A stretch of DNA of 64,000 nucleotides from Penelope pileata (taxonomy: Eukaryota > Chordata > Aves > Galliformes > Cracidae): contig WBMW01004881.1 in NCBI GenBank assembly GCA_013396635.1, positions 170,404 through 234,403 on the forward strand, read 5' to 3'. The notes under the pieces are model-generated. The model was not told the origin of the DNA, searched no databases, and saw only the letters and a list, made by a program, of their open reading frames with translations. The position numbers and the translations under genes were made by a program. This document shows positions 1 through 13,100 of this stretch, in pieces. Every line of letters begins with the position of its first letter. The stretch's first letter is position 1.

Positions 1-210
1 ATTGATGGTGCACAGGAACAGCACCCGCCCTTCAACATGCTCTTTACAACTGAGCAGGCCAGGTGACAATCTGCATGAACAAGCATAGGCCCCAATAATT
101 GAGAATAAGAAACGTCATTACAGAGAAAGTCAGCACAGAAAAGAAAAAATCCAGTTTTTCTTTACTGTCATCATGCATATGACAAGAGAGAGCATGTGCA
201 CTTCCTTTAC

Positions 211-3200
211 CTTAAGGCATCTATAAATTCGTATACTTTTTGAATCTCCACCCTCAAGTCATTAGCATGTTCAAGATTGTAGGTTGTCTCCCCAGCACTA
301 CAAAATAAATACAACTTTACTGTAAGTCATACATCCAGCGAACAATACATGCAACACTAAAAGCTATCCCAAGAAGACATCAACAAATGTAAGGGCAGCT
401 CATCCTTTAGAATGCTTTTTTGTTTTGAGCTCATTATATTTAAAAACCCTTTCTTGCTGACAGAACTGGAAAATGACATTCGAATTGTGAACATGAATAT
501 TTCATAATTATTTATTATTTACAATTATAGGAGAAGTTCGACTTTAATACAAGAAGAATCCCACTCTATCAATAATATCTACAGCATACACAACAAATTT
601 GTCTATTCTGCACTTTTTCCAGGTCACTGGGTGCAGAAAAACCCTGACTGACCAAATAAGCACTGTATCCACAAATACATGCATTCGTGCACACTACTTA
701 TTCTTTGAAGTTTTCAAGACATTATGAGAAAAGTGTCTTAAGTAGCAAGAATGCAAATTTAAAAAAATTCATAGTTGGCACCCAAACCATGCACCAAAAC
801 TCTGGGGTTAATAATCAGTCATAAATCATAAGTTAATTAAGTGATCACAGGAATGACACTCAGAATTAAGTCTTGCTTTAATAATCTAGTCCATGAATTA
901 ACTCGAGATTTGGACAGTTACTTGTCTAGATTAAAACAAATTGAAAAAACACTCTTCTCATGACCCACACACACTTGTAGTCTTACCACATCAATTCCTT
1001 AATACTTTGCACACTTACACGGGCAGAAAGATGAACATATTCATAAGTAAAATTAGTAAATCAGACTTACTTTAGTGATTCTGCCATCCTTATATATTCT
1101 GGTGCCTTCTGGTCAACCTTCTCCATGCAGAGTCGGAGTTTCTTATTTAAAACAAAGCATATAAAAGAGGAACTTACATTAAAACAGTAATATAAGCGCC
1201 CACTGACATAAACCTTTCAATGTGCCTGTGCACACTCAAAGCTAATAGTGATGAAAGTCATCTAACTTCTCAGGATCACAAGGTCTTCCAGTTATCCTCA
1301 GAACACAGATGGCATTGTCAGGAGCAGAGAAAGAATCTCTATACCCCTGCAAGGTGAACTCTAAATTCAGAAACTGTTTTAATGGGCAGCTTATAGTCTT
1401 ACTCTCTTCAAAGAGAGCACCAACAGAAACCTCCGTTAATATTAAACATGGGGGGTAAGAGAAGGGCTTGCAGACTATCGAGAAGATACCCAGTGATTGT
1501 CAGTCCTTGCTGTTAAAGCATATTTGAGCAGAGAATTCCAGCCACACACTGTTGGTCAATTTAGAATCATAGAATCGTTAGTTCCAGATGACGAGATGAA
1601 GAGCTATCTTAAAAATAAGGTTTTAAGTTATCATGAGATGGAAACACTACATGGCAACTGAATGCATCACTTCAGATTAATCTTTGTTACGTGACATAAA
1701 CACCCAATGGAGTCTACTCTTATACCAGTCAATATTAAGCCATAAAGAACTTGGACACGAGAGAAAAAGCCAAAAGCCAAGTAGTGACAACTGCAGATAC
1801 ATACACACCAAGTACAAAAGCAGCAAGGAGTCTGATTTACCTCATAGAGTTTCACAATCTCTGGAGTGTATTCTTTCTCATCGATCTGTTGTTCTCTTTT
1901 CAGCAGTGTATCTTTGCAGTGCTGACAACAACGGATTCGGTCGTCATCCTTCTCATCCAGAACAGAGCTCACACTGCTTATACTGCTAACGCTGCCACGG
2001 CGGGAGCCATGGACACTGTTGGGCGAGGAGTTCGGGCTGGTATGAGAACTCAAGGCCTCTTTACTGGCACTGGTGAGTTTACCTAAAAATTATACACAGG
2101 TAATTTTACAGTGACTGAAGAAGCCAACAGATTTCACCAACATAAAGGAATTGCACTTTAACAAAAGCTATTATTACCCAAAGTACTACAAAACCAGCTT
2201 GAAACAGTCTGCTGAAAGACAAGGAAGCAAAAACTGCAAGTCAGAATTTGAGTCTTCGCTGTAAGATCCTGCTCCACTCTAAAAGTAGATAAAGAACCAC
2301 GTACTTTGCTTATGCCTAGAAGCATTCTTGTGTCAGATCTTGCAGTTACAAAACAGCACGTGGAAGAATCAATGTTAATACTGTCCTTTTATGCTTGATT
2401 TATTTCCATCATTTATTTCCTCTCCAATGCACTAGATAAGGAAACTAAAGTTGGAAGGGCTTCTTAAAGGCTTGCGGATCAATTCCCCTGATGTCAGCAT
2501 TTAGACAGCCACTGGCAAAACTTGAAATATCCACAACAGGTTTAAATGTCAACAACCCTAGCAGGCAGTTATGCCTCCAAAAATTAATAGTTATGGTACT
2601 CAGAATTGTGGAATGCAATACTTCTTGTAGTAGTATATACTAGTATATTCTAGTAATTTGTTCAAGATTATGTAAAACTTCCAAACCTGAAGCAGGAACA
2701 GAGACAGAAGAAGGGAAAAATTGTTCTTCTTCTGTTTTGCAGACAACTGTCTACATGGAACTGAATAGCGCATTAAGGAGTTCTCCTACACAAGCAGAAT
2801 ATGAAGCTTGTTTTCTTGTTGCAAAAAGCCAAGATGCAGTTAGCACCCAGAGTGAGATAAGGAAGGGAAGAATTAACACCACCTACTGTACTTACTTGCC
2901 AAAGGAAGACTGATAAGTTCCATGCACTTCTTGCACATAATAGACCCACAAAGGCGGCAGTGGTGACGTCTGTTTCGAATACTGAACTTATTGCCACAGT
3001 CTGGGCAGAATGGAACGTCCTGGTCGTTGACCCAAGGCACAACAGACTTCTCTATAGCTATGATCACGTGGAGGCGGAGGGAATACACACGATGTAAGAT
3101 ATTGGTTCAATTAATGCCTTAGCTAATAACTATAGCAGCATATAGTCAGAGGTAAGCTCTTACCAACCTCTTATTTTAGCTGACTCAGTGTTTGCTCTGT

Positions 3201-6200
3201 CAAAGGATGTAAGCTAGTAGAAGATAAACAACATATTCAAGAAAACTGTACTTTTGTAAGGAGGGAGAAAAAAAAGGGTAAAAAACACACAACAACCCCC
3301 CACCTCACCCACCCACCCACCATGGCCCAACAGGAAAAAAAGCCTGCCAAAACCTGCTGTTTTAAAAAGACAGAGAAATAAATAGGAAGGTTGCTGAGTC
3401 CTAATGCTAAATTCAGACAAGTAGTGGTAAATAATTACTGCCAAACCTGCACAGGTCAGAGTATTTGGACATAATTCTTATATCATCCAACATTACCGTG
3501 TCTGAGTAAAAATGTAAGTAAATCGGCTATCGGTGGTGGATTTTACAGAATGAACAGCTGGAAAAATCTTGACAAAGCCATTAGGGATTAACTCTACGAA
3601 GTAAAAGATGGAGAAAACACACAAGAAAACAGATGGTTCTTGAAGCACATGGAATTAGCATCTTCAGCTTGAAAATACTGTACAGAAACAAAAGTCATAT
3701 CCACAGTGCAGGGTCAGACCAAACACACTACGCAAGAGTTAAAAGGGAGGACAGTGAGGTGTGAAATGACTCAGTTTACTATCACTTACCAAGTACACTG
3801 CTACCTAAATGGGCACCCTTTGCACTAAAATATAATTTTATATCTAGGAAACATTTAAAAGGCTGGAATATTAAAAAGTAGCAAAATTACCTTTTCTAAC
3901 CTGATTATTAACTTATTGACTTCAACTACATAGTGATCAATCCTGGCTGCTCGGTATTTCTTGAAATCAGAAAGATGGCTTCTCATAGCACCTTGGGGAG
4001 AGAGCAGAACTCAGAGTCACCTAGGTGTTCTACATGAATTTAAATGCATTTAAATGCCTCTTGAAAGGCAGCTGCTCCTTCTTTTTCACCCATTCATTTC
4101 TCAGGTTCAAACAGGATTCTGGTGTGTCTTTAAAATAAAATAATACAGAAATAAAATGCTCTGAATAAAATATACAGGCTAAAGCCTAATCACCAGGCTA
4201 GCAATAAACAGCATTTTATTTCTACAACAAAAAAGAATTCTATGTTAAAGAGAACATATGCAGCAGATTTTTTTCATCTTCATCTCTCAGTTACATTTGC
4301 CAAGCCATTACCAGCCAGTACTGTTGTCAAGACCACTCCTATTATTTCCTGACTGTATCTGGAAGAAAGGCAAGATGCAGGTCCAGTGACTATTTGAGGT
4401 CTATGCAACAGCAACTTCTTTCAGATTGCTGAGCATCCTTCTCACCTTTAGAGGTCTGAACCAAATCCTTGATCAGATCAGATTTACAGAAACCTGATCA
4501 ACAATTATACAGAAGATCAATACAGCATCTACTTAAGAAATATACAATTTATTCTCAACAAATTTGGATTTGTGTTTAAGTTTTGATCTTTTTCTGAGTA
4601 ACATAAGCCAGATATTAAAATCAGAGCTACAGCCAAAACACAAGAATTATCTTTCTTCTGACTGGTAAAACACAAAAGCAGATGCTGCTCTTTGACACTA
4701 AGTGTACAAATGTCAGATGTCAGTTCCTCATTCCGATGAAATATGTAGAAACCTCTCCACAGCAGAATTCACAGAAATGGGAGAGCTCCTCTGGATAACT
4801 AAATTCAGTCTCTGCTGTGGAGACATTACAGGACCCTTTACACAGATCCACCAACTCCTACATTAAAATCTGTAACATTCATCTTCTCCACTTTGATTAG
4901 AAATCTTCCGCTAGTTCACTGCCTACATTTATTCTTAGCTACTATTTGTGACTATTTCGGCAATCATAGAATAAATTAAAAAAAAAAAAAAAAAACGATC
5001 TATAGAACTTGGATTCTGCAGGCTCAAAGGACTAAGTCCTCATCTGTCAGCTGCACAGGAAAACTCCCAAGACTCGCCAGAGATTGCACTGTCTCCTCCC
5101 CCTGAAAACAACCACTAACAGTAAAAGGCAATTTCCAGTAACAGTATTTATAATTACAAGCTCAGTCAACATATTTGTGAACTTCTGCAATGTTTAAATC
5201 TACAGCCAGGGTTTGGTTGTTTATTATTTTTTAAATTAAAACTTCTTAATGATGGATTACCTGTATCTCAAACCCAAAGAAATAACTGAAAGAGTTCAAG
5301 CTAAGGTACATGCCTGGCAAAATGCTCATGAACTAACATCTACTTTAAAGGTAAACTAAAAGCTGGAGATTTAATATGGCCTTTGCTTAATTATTAAGCT
5401 CAGGCATGATGAAACGACAACCAGCTGTCCTGCTCTTGAGGTTAGTTTGGGACTTGGCTCTATAAATCTCCCTTCCCCACTCTCTCATATCTGTATTTTC
5501 CTCATCAATCCATACATTGCAGGCAGGCTGCAGAGAAGCAATGTGCAAGCTCTGACTCCATGCTACAGTAAATCAGATCCAATACAGACACAATACCATG
5601 CAGCTTCAGCAATACTCACTTTTTCCAAATTAAGATTAAAAGAAAAGTTATCTCCACTGCATTTCACCTCAAGCTCCCCTACCTACTTCCTGGGGCTCCC
5701 ACATGTATGGATCTACTCCTCCATAGCTGAATGACTCATATCTCTCCTGAGACCCAGAATCAGTTCTGTTGTCTCCTTCGCGTTTCAGTAGTTTCTTCTT
5801 CGCTCTCTTGGCCTTCTGGACCAGATCTGAAAAAGACAAAGCCACCTATCAGAGAGCATCTCACAGTATTTGTCGTGTGAAACTGGTATGGAACGCTCCT
5901 TATCTTTCAGCACAACTCTTTTTCTCTGATGACAAGTCAAAATGTTCTGTTCAGAACCAGAGCACCGTTCAGAGCCATCACTGACGTGAAATGCTCTTTA
6001 CTACCTGTCACAAAGCAGTGCTGAGGTCCCAGTGACAAACCACTCACTTCAGACACTCCATTCAGGGACCTCACTGTACAACAGTGAACTGTGGGATGTT
6101 ATTTCACAGCACACCGGGCTATCAAAAATGTCCTCTGTCCTTAACGATTTTCTTCGGATTCAAGAGTGTTCAACTTTTTCTTGGTATCTCTGCAGAAAGC

Positions 6201-6672
6201 ACATCCAAGTAACTTCAAAAGAATCGAACAGACCGCTGCGTTACCGCGCACAACAGCGGTGAGCGGAGGGCACTTCGCAGCAGCACGGAGCGCCGGGACT
6301 GGCGACGCGGGGCCGCCCCCGCCCCGTGCGGTCTGCCCCGGGGCTTGGGCTGCTCGTGGCACCGACTGCGGAGCTCCGACACGGAAGCGCGGCCGCAGAA
6401 CGAACAGCAGAACGCCCGCAACGCGGGTCCGACGCCCGGGGTGCGCCCACCGCCCGGCAGCGGAGCGGGGGGACGGGGGAGCGGCGGACGGGGGCGGCGC
6501 GGCCCTTACTGCGGAGCTGCCCTCTGACGTCCCCGTCCTCGCCCGAGTGCTCCTCCTCGTAGTGCGCCCGCAGCTCGCGGAAGGCGCGCAGGTCCCGCAG
6601 GCACAGCGGACACAGGAAGCCCTCCCGCGCCTCCGCCGGGTCCCCGAGCGGCGCGGCCCCGCCCGACGCCAT
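211..6672 (-). CDS. RBSN: Rabenosyn-5 (FYVE-finger Rab effector), first eight coding exons, 3' part outside window
   Basis: Rabenosyn-5 is an early-endosome effector of Rab5/Rab4 that binds PI3P and VPS45 and promotes endosome fusion and recycling. Coding exons on the minus strand, in transcript order, are 6510-6672, 5683-5826, 3891-3991, 3168-3213, 2896-3057, 1841-2082, 1071-1141 and 211-297. All have GT donors and AG acceptors and the phases join without a break. They give residues 1-338 of a protein that is about 780 residues in human. Residues 21-42 form a C2H2 finger (C21, C24, H37, H42). The FYVE domain starts at W160 (WVND) and has RRHHCR at 181-186, Cys pairs 169/172, 185/188 and 193/196, and ends with the RCCQHC segment at 256-261. 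A Ser-rich loop (about 217-246) splits the domain, as in the mammalian protein. The start ATG has G at -3 and +4. The Rab-binding and NPF-rich C-terminus is missing only because the window ends. Identification is firm; exon edges are inferred. Confidence 0.95.
298..6509 (-). other. RBSN: RBSN introns 1-7
   Basis: The non-coding sequence between the eight exons is AT-rich and shows no other gene. I see a poly-A tract at about 4979-4996, preceded by AATCATAGAAT. At 1564-1580 there is another ATTCTATGATTCTA-like tract (read on the minus strand). Both resemble the 3' tail of CR1 elements, but the bodies are too eroded to assign. The 210 bases left of the last exon are also intronic; I could not find the next coding exon there. 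Confidence 0.8.
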
Positions 6673-6867
6673 GGCTGNGCCGCGTCACCTCGGCCCGGCC
6701 CGGCCCGACCCGGCTCCGGACGGGAGCGCGCTCCACCTCTCCGACGGCAGCGGGGCCGCGCCCGCTCCGCGATCCCGACCGCCCCGGCGCGCGCAGCCCT
6801 GCGGAGGCGGGGGAGCGCCGAAACCTCGATGGCCGCAGGCCGCGCCGCCGACCGCAGAGCTATCGAT

Positions 6868-6888
6868 GGGGGGGGGGGGGGGGGGGGG
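6868..6888. repeat. Poly-G tract of 21 bases beside an assembly gap
   Basis: A homopolymer of 21 G sits five bases before the N gap. Such tracts stop polymerases and break assemblies, so its true length is doubtful. Confidence 0.9.
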
Positions 6889-6893
6889 CCGGG

Positions 6894-6926
6894 NNNNNNN
6901 NNNNNNNNNNNNNNNNNNNNNNNNNN
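6894..6926. other. Assembly gap (33 N) flanked by a direct repeat
   Basis: The gap is bordered by two identical 17-base copies of CGCAGAGCTATCGATGG at 6853-6869 and 6931-6947. Either a short tandem repeat spans the gap or the two contig ends overlap and were not merged. Confidence 0.95.
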
Positions 6927-7390
6927 CGAGCGCAGAGCTATCGATGGCGGGAGCCTGGAGCGAGCGCTGCGCTTCTGACAGAGCGTCCCAGAGTCTCGCT
7001 CTGGGGCCGCTCTCTGCTGAATTTCAGCTGGCGGAGACGCCAGAGGGCGCGGAGAAAGCGGTGCGGGCTCGCAGAGGTCCCAGTGCCGCCCGACGCTCGG
7101 GGTGCCCTGTGGACCATGGCACAGCCGGCGCGGCTCTGCGGAACCCGCCCGGAGGGCGTCGGGGCCGAACGGGTGAGTGCTCCGCCCGAAGGCGGCTCCC
7201 GCAGCTGCTGCCACGTCCCCGCAGTCCGCTCCTCATGGGCTGACGGTGAGGTGAACCACGGGGCCGTTCGGGCTGGCAGAGCCCTTAGAGCCCCTCGTCC
7301 AGCCCCGCCCCGTGCGGCGCTGAGCGCTGCTCCTCACAGGAACCGCTCCCCGGTGCCCCCCGTGCCCCCACCCCCGGCGCAGCCGAGACG

Positions 7391-9453
7391 TTGATTCAGG
7401 GTTACCAGATTCACTAGAAGTGAAAGGAGCGGTGTAGGTAAGGAAGGACGGTGCTTAAAGAAGAAAAAGGGGGAAATAATCAGCGTCCTTTTCATACCAC
7501 TGCTATGCAAAAAACGTTCTCCTGGCCTCTTCCCGACTGAGCCGGAGGCATTCGAGCACAGGTGAAGCAGACCTGCCGCGGTGTGCTCCAATACTCAGTG
7601 CTGATCACCTGGGCTCCTGGGTTTTCTCGCTGCATTGCATGGGGCTGTGTGTGGTGCTGAGGCTGTGTGATGCTTGGGGGGACAAGCAGGTGCAGGACTT
7701 GTGCGGTGCGGCTGTAGGCGTTTCGGTTTTCTTGTTCTTGTTGTGTGTGTGTTCTGTCCATTTAACCAGAAGTACAGCTTTCTAACGTGGCTGTAAGAAG
7801 GGACAGGAGACGGGAGGAGCGGAGGAAGTGCCTGCCGGTAGGTGGTACAGCAAGCACGTCTGAGAGCCACCGGGCACCGCTGCGGTGCTTGCAGCGTGTG
7901 TCACAACGGCCGTTGCCCGTTGGTTTGGGTTTTTCTCTGGTGCGGCACGCAGGGTAGCCCTGCCTGTGAGCGGCGAGGCCCTGGCAGCTCCGTCCTCTCC
8001 CGTTCTGCCGTTCAGAAGTTCTGCCGTTCTGTCAGGTATAAGGAAGAGGAGACTACCGAACAGCGAGCTGTTAAATCTGCTCTGCTCTGTAGCTTCAGTA
8101 AATGCTTATTTTCAGAAGGGTAATTTTAAAAGTTCATTAAAGCGATAAACACACTGATTAAAGTCTAGTAGCCTAATGTTGGTCTAAGACAGTCCAGTGG
8201 GAAGGAGTGGCTGCGGCAAGTTGTGATGAGGGGGGTGATGTGCGGGGAAGTGCACTGCCAGTGGAACATTTCAGGGGCTCTTTAGTTAGTTGTGTTCTTT
8301 TGTACATTGTGCCTTTGACTGCAGACTGAATTTCACTAAATGAATCATTTTGAATTACAGATAAAAGACCAGATTGTGTCAATCATTCTTGAAAAAGGGA
8401 ATTTCATTCAACATTTTGAAGCAAAAATGCCATTTGTTTGCATATTTGTGAATATGAATAGGTTTTAGCACTTTCTGAGAAGCTCACTCCCCATTAAGTG
8501 ATTACATCTGTCTAATATGATTTGGGTATTTATTAAAGTATGAGACTCTTCTAGAGAAACTCCCATAGGATGTCTCTCAGAGTTATAGAAGCAATGTATA
8601 AAGTTAGCATGCCAGATGTAGTGATATGTTGAATGGTGTCCATTCCCAAAGCAAAATTTGGGCTTATGCATCCTTGCCAAAGTGGTGGGGGATAATCTAG
8701 GTTTGTGCTGGTGTAAATGAGAACCTACTTTAGCTGCTCATCACTTACTCAGACTCATGACACTTTCCCAGACAGAGTGTTAACAGAGGGAAAAAAATCC
8801 AGGTTAGCCTAAAGCAATCCAGTTTACACTGCTAAAATAATACATATATATATTTAAAACTGCATTTGTGCTCATGCAACTAGTTGCAATAGGAAGAGAT
8901 GATTATGGAAAATAGTGATCTGAAAGGTATCCGGGGACAAATTACACTGTACAAAATGCTACGGATGCTGCGCGGGGCTGAGTTTCAATCAGTAATGGCT
9001 TACAGCTGGGAACTGATGTGGAAGAGCAATGACGCAGGACAGGAGCGTGTTCCAAAGACTTGCTCAGGAAGCAGTCGGACTCGTGTACTGCCTCATTCCT
9101 GCCACTGGACTGTGAAAACAGCCTGCAAAAACCCACTGCCGTGACGCAACTGCTCCCACTCTGCCTCACCACGAGTCCTTTGCAAACGCTGTGCAATTAA
9201 GTTTAAAAATATTTGTGAAGTGTTACCTACAATGGTGAATTTTAGGATGTGGTCTGGTGCTAACTTGGCCGTTGCTACTAACATCCAAGAGGAGAGACTT
9301 TACTGGGGATACAACCAAAAAGACGGAAACTGCCAGCCCTGTAGCCCCAGAGCAGCCCTGTCAGAAATGCACTCCCGTTCAGTCCACTGTGTCCTCTGAC
9401 TTCTTGTAATGCCCTCAGCAGTGTTTGGAATGTGAAATAGTGGATCTGATCAC
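7391..9453. other. Intergenic sequence between the RBSN promoter and a solo LTR
   Basis: I see no gene, RNA gene or recognisable repeat in this stretch apart from a short TG run near 7740 and a short TA run near 8842. The open frames lack codon-like conservation that I recognise. Confidence 0.6.
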
Positions 9454-9483
9454 TGTGGGAATAGAATGTTGTTTTTGCATTAT

Positions 9484-9574
9484 GACTAACAAAATAAGTA
9501 CGAAGTGTATTGTTCATGTTTTTGTATTAGGGCTAACAAAAATAAGTGCAATGTATATTGTGGTATGTTAAAAC
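9484..9574 (+). repeat. Two imperfect direct repeats of about 46 bp in the LTR U3 region
   Basis: CTAACAAAATAAGT near 9486 recurs as CTAACAAAAATAAGT near 9533, each followed by a similar GTATATTG-type stretch. The two units lie head to tail. Confidence 0.65.
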
Positions 9575-9588
9575 TGAATGCATTTACA

Positions 9589-9727
9589 AGGGAGAATCGA
9601 TGTTGAAGACTGCTAAGATAAGGAATGCAACTGCTAGGGAGGATCAGTCTTGGAGACTGGTAAGATAAAGAGCACAGCTGCTGAGGAGGATCGGCCTTGA
9701 AGACTGGTAAGATAGCAACATTGTTGC
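9589..9727 (+). repeat. Three tandem units of about 47 bp in the LTR U3 region
   Basis: Units at 9589-9635, 9636-9682 and 9683-9727 share the core GAGACTGGTAAGATA or close variants and begin AGGGAGGATC or close variants. The third unit diverges at its end. Repeats at this place in a retroviral U3 usually carry enhancer sites. Confidence 0.8.
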
Positions 9728-10126
9728 ATGAATGGACAATAGTTAAGTAAACTAGTGGAAAATTAATGACTGCAAGTATTAAGCAGCAGAATCGTAAATT
9801 AGTGAAGTTGAAACACAGATACAGAAGAAGAAAACCAGAGAGGAGAAGTTAAGGGCCAGTAATATGTTAGCAACATCCATGTTTATTTAGCCAGTGCCTA
9901 TCTTTATTTAGCGTCGGGTAGATTGTGAACCTGAAGTACTCAGCCAGTGAGGAACCAGGGGAGGAAGGGGGGCGTCGGGTAACAGGGACTAAAAGATGTG
10001 GAACTGTTTCTGCAGGTGCTCCTGTTTGCAGGACGCCCGCCATTGCCATCGCGAATAAAAACTGCTTAAACTGCTTCACTAGAGGTCCGGTCTCTGAAAA
10101 ATTATTTGAGATGTTTCTCACATCAC

Positions 10127-13100
10127 AACATCAGAGACGTAAATGTAGACTAGAAGTAACTCTTGATAATGCCTGTCTGCTTCTCAAGGAATGCAGTGGA
10201 ATATTTTTGCACAAATATGGCTTACTCCGTGAAGAAAAAAAGGTTTAAAATATTTGAAAATTGATAGTGTTGAGTTCAACGTAGACTTTGTGGTGGAGGT
10301 GGAAAAACAAAGTCTTCTTCTGAAGTGTTCCCTAAACTAAGCAATTACTTAATCTAAATGGATGCTGTGCTTTGAAAGTGGCCTAAATTTGATTTTGTAA
10401 TTTAATAATAAGTTGAAAAAAAAAACCTAAAGCTCCTAAAATTGAAGTGGGTAGTACAAAATATCTCCAGTAATCCAAAATGATTTGATTTTCATTTATC
10501 TGAGAAAACTGGGTTTTTGTTTGTTTGTTTTTGATTGGGTGGCTCTAACCCAACATTTTAAGTATTCTTTTGTTCAGAGAACTAAAAGAATTGCATCTCT
10601 ATTTATTTTAATGAACTTCATATATTCAGTATATTCAATTTTCTTATAGTAAACATTGTGATACAAAGAAAATTTGTTTAGTTAGTCTGCATAGAGAAGA
10701 TAGGAATAGCTCCATTTCTGTGCCAAAACTATGCTTTTCCTGTGTTTGCAGACTCATCAGTCAAAACTGACAGCATGGTGATCTGCAGTTGCTGCAGCTG
10801 AGGACATGCTGAGCCCTGTTTGTCAAGTTTGTCTCTTACCTGCCCCGGCACCAGCAGGCCAGCTGTCTGCACAACTTTATCTGCTCCCTCAGCGCAGCAC
10901 AAGATTGTGTCATGTTGGTCCTGGGTGTCGTGGAAGGGCACCACTTTTAAATAGAGTGGTTAAATTATACAGAGGAAAGGAAAATTCAGAATTCCCATGC
11001 ATTTGCATTTTATTTATTGTTGTAACTGTAGAATCTGTACACCAGAATGTCTAGATTATGTTCAGGATTCATTTCAGATTTCAAGCAGACCCATGCTTGG
11101 GTACCTCTCTTGTTTTCTGTTTCCCCTCCATGACTGTATGAGAGCCAACTCCCATCTTAGCAACGTCTGGACTCAGTAAGTGGAATACCCTACAGCTACC
11201 GCCTTGTTTCACCAAAGGAAGTGGCTGCTTGGCAGTGAAGGATCTGGTTCTTTCGCAAGGCTGTTGTTGCTGTCATCCTCAACGCAACCTGTTTGTTCAG
11301 AGCCTCTCCTAATGGTGTGCTTGCTTTCTGCCTTGGCTGCTTTGCCTCTGAAAACATTTCATACAGTCTGATTATATTTTTGATTTGTCTTGGATTTTTT
11401 CTTTCCTCCTCCTCCTCCTCTTCTCTTTTTGCAATAGCTTAATCAGTAGTGGTTTCAGAGCCAGGAGGGAACTGATGCTGGAAACATACACTTCTCTGTG
11501 AAAATTAGTTTAAAACAACGATGATATTTCAGGCATCCTCTTCAGAGCAGGTCACTGCCCCTTGTTTTGCCGCTCACGATCTCACATTTTTGGTATACCT
11601 CTCAGCTCATAAAGTGTCTATACTGAACCATACTCATTGGCATTCAGGTAGGATATCCATTACAGATGGCAATATACTAACTTCCTCTGATGTGGCAAAT
11701 TGGTACTTGGTTTACCTCCATCCTCTTTTGCAAGAGTATTTGCATGTTTTCCAGATTTTTCCCTCTTTTCAGTCCAGATCTCCCTTTCCAGTTCATGTGA
11801 ACCTGGGGAAGGCACAGTGTTTTGTTGGCTGTGAGTACAACAGGAGGTGCCACCCAAGTCCCTGAACACCTCCTGTGGCACCGAGCCCATGAAATGCTGC
11901 TCTTTTGCCTGGCTCGCTAGCTGTCAGAGCAAACCAAAGTGGCTGCAATGAACTACAGAGCTGCCTTTGCCTTTTGGCTAGGATCAGTGCATCGGATTAG
12001 TATCTGACATGATATGGTCCCTGTCTCTGCGAGGGACCTGTATCGTGCTTCACCATGCCAATGTAATCTGTGATCTAATAAGATTTTGTTTCTGATTTAC
12101 CCTTGCTCAGCCTTCATCTCATGTAAGCAGGCATAGTGAGTTGGCAGATCACTGACAAATGTCCTATTCGTGGTTTCCTTCTTAGGACTTTTAAACTGTA
12201 GTGGTTTCATCAAGGCAAGCAAACCACAAATATCTACACACAGCTCTGAAAGTAATCTCAAAGCCAGTAGATAACTCGGAGTTCTGAAGAAATTTCTCCA
12301 TCTATTTTTATCGGAGACCTCTGTGTTTGAGCTGAATCTTCCCTCATTACCCTGAGGGAGTGGAGGTTCACGCGTTCTTGTTGGGAGGGATGTGGGACTC
12401 CTGCACTCTGGTGAAGGCAGTGCACTTGTCTAGACATTTCCAAACAGCAAGGATTTCCCTTTCTGCATCTTTTTTGTCACATCTCTGTTCAGACTGTACT
12501 CACCCAGGCTCACCCCTTCTCCAGTCAGCTGCTTTTGATCACGGCTGTGAATAACAGCTGTCCTGACAGATGCTTTAAAGTAGCAGTTGGCCATGAACAC
12601 AAGCAGGGACCCTACTTCAGGTATGGCGTTAATGCTGTTTTTAAACTTTCTCCAAGTAAGTCATTAAAAGTAGTAATAAAGGATATGTTCCCTTGGAAAC
12701 ACTCAGCACATGTGACTGGTGGCTGATCAAGGAGGCCAAGGCTGATAGGTTTCTGTGAGGAACAGAGCAGTAATGGTTAGAGCTGAAAATAATTGGAGGA
12801 AATGTTAATGTACAGTTTGTTCACTTCAACTTTCCCCTCCTTTTGAAACAAAGCTCATTCTGAAGACGCTTGGTAAGTTGTTCTTTAGTAATCAAACTGT
12901 TCAACATCTCAGTGACTGGTAACATGCCAGAAATGTGAAATTGCTGCAGAACAGACAGCAGTGCTACCAAGGTTCCCTGATATTTAAGAAGCATTCATTC
13001 TTTGCAGGAAATGGTATATGAAATGACCTTTCTTTAGGGAAATCATTTTTTTCCCTTGTGAAATGAAACCTGAACATTTGAAAAGTTTGTGTAGTGAAAA

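Larger units (their letters stand above)
6240..7390. promoter_or_regulatory. RBSN: CpG island promoter of RBSN, possibly bidirectional
   Basis: GC and CpG density jump sharply here relative to the AT-rich flanks. The island covers RBSN coding exon 1 and continues upstream. There is no obvious TATA box, as is usual for housekeeping endosomal genes. An undetermined base sits at 6678, in the 5' UTR six bases before the start codon, and a 33-base gap follows at 6894-6926. On the plus strand a good splice donor (GG then GTGAGT at 7173) lies in the same island, so a divergent transcript is possible. Confidence 0.75.
9454..10122 (+). mobile_element. Solo LTR of an avian endogenous retrovirus
   Basis: A 669-bp block begins TGTGGGAA and ends TTCTCACA, an imperfect terminal inverted repeat of the TG...CA type. 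It is flanked by the 4-base direct repeat TCAC at 9450-9453 and 10123-10126, which fits a target-site duplication. The left part, as expected for U3, holds direct repeats of about 46 bp. A polyadenylation signal AATAAA lies at 10054-10059, as expected near the R region. No gag, pol or env sequence is attached, so it is a recombined solo LTR. I cannot name the family. Boundary placement could shift by one base. Confidence 0.75.

Noticed and set aside
2440..2520. Sequence resembling a CR1 3' end (AAGTTGGAAGGG...)
   Set aside because: The match is short and decayed and I could not follow it into a CR1 body.
6141..7243. Long open frames on both strands around the RBSN start (357, 270 and 190 residues)
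   Set aside because: Same cause: GC-rich island plus Ns. Only the frame starting at 6672 has family similarity and a proper splice donor.
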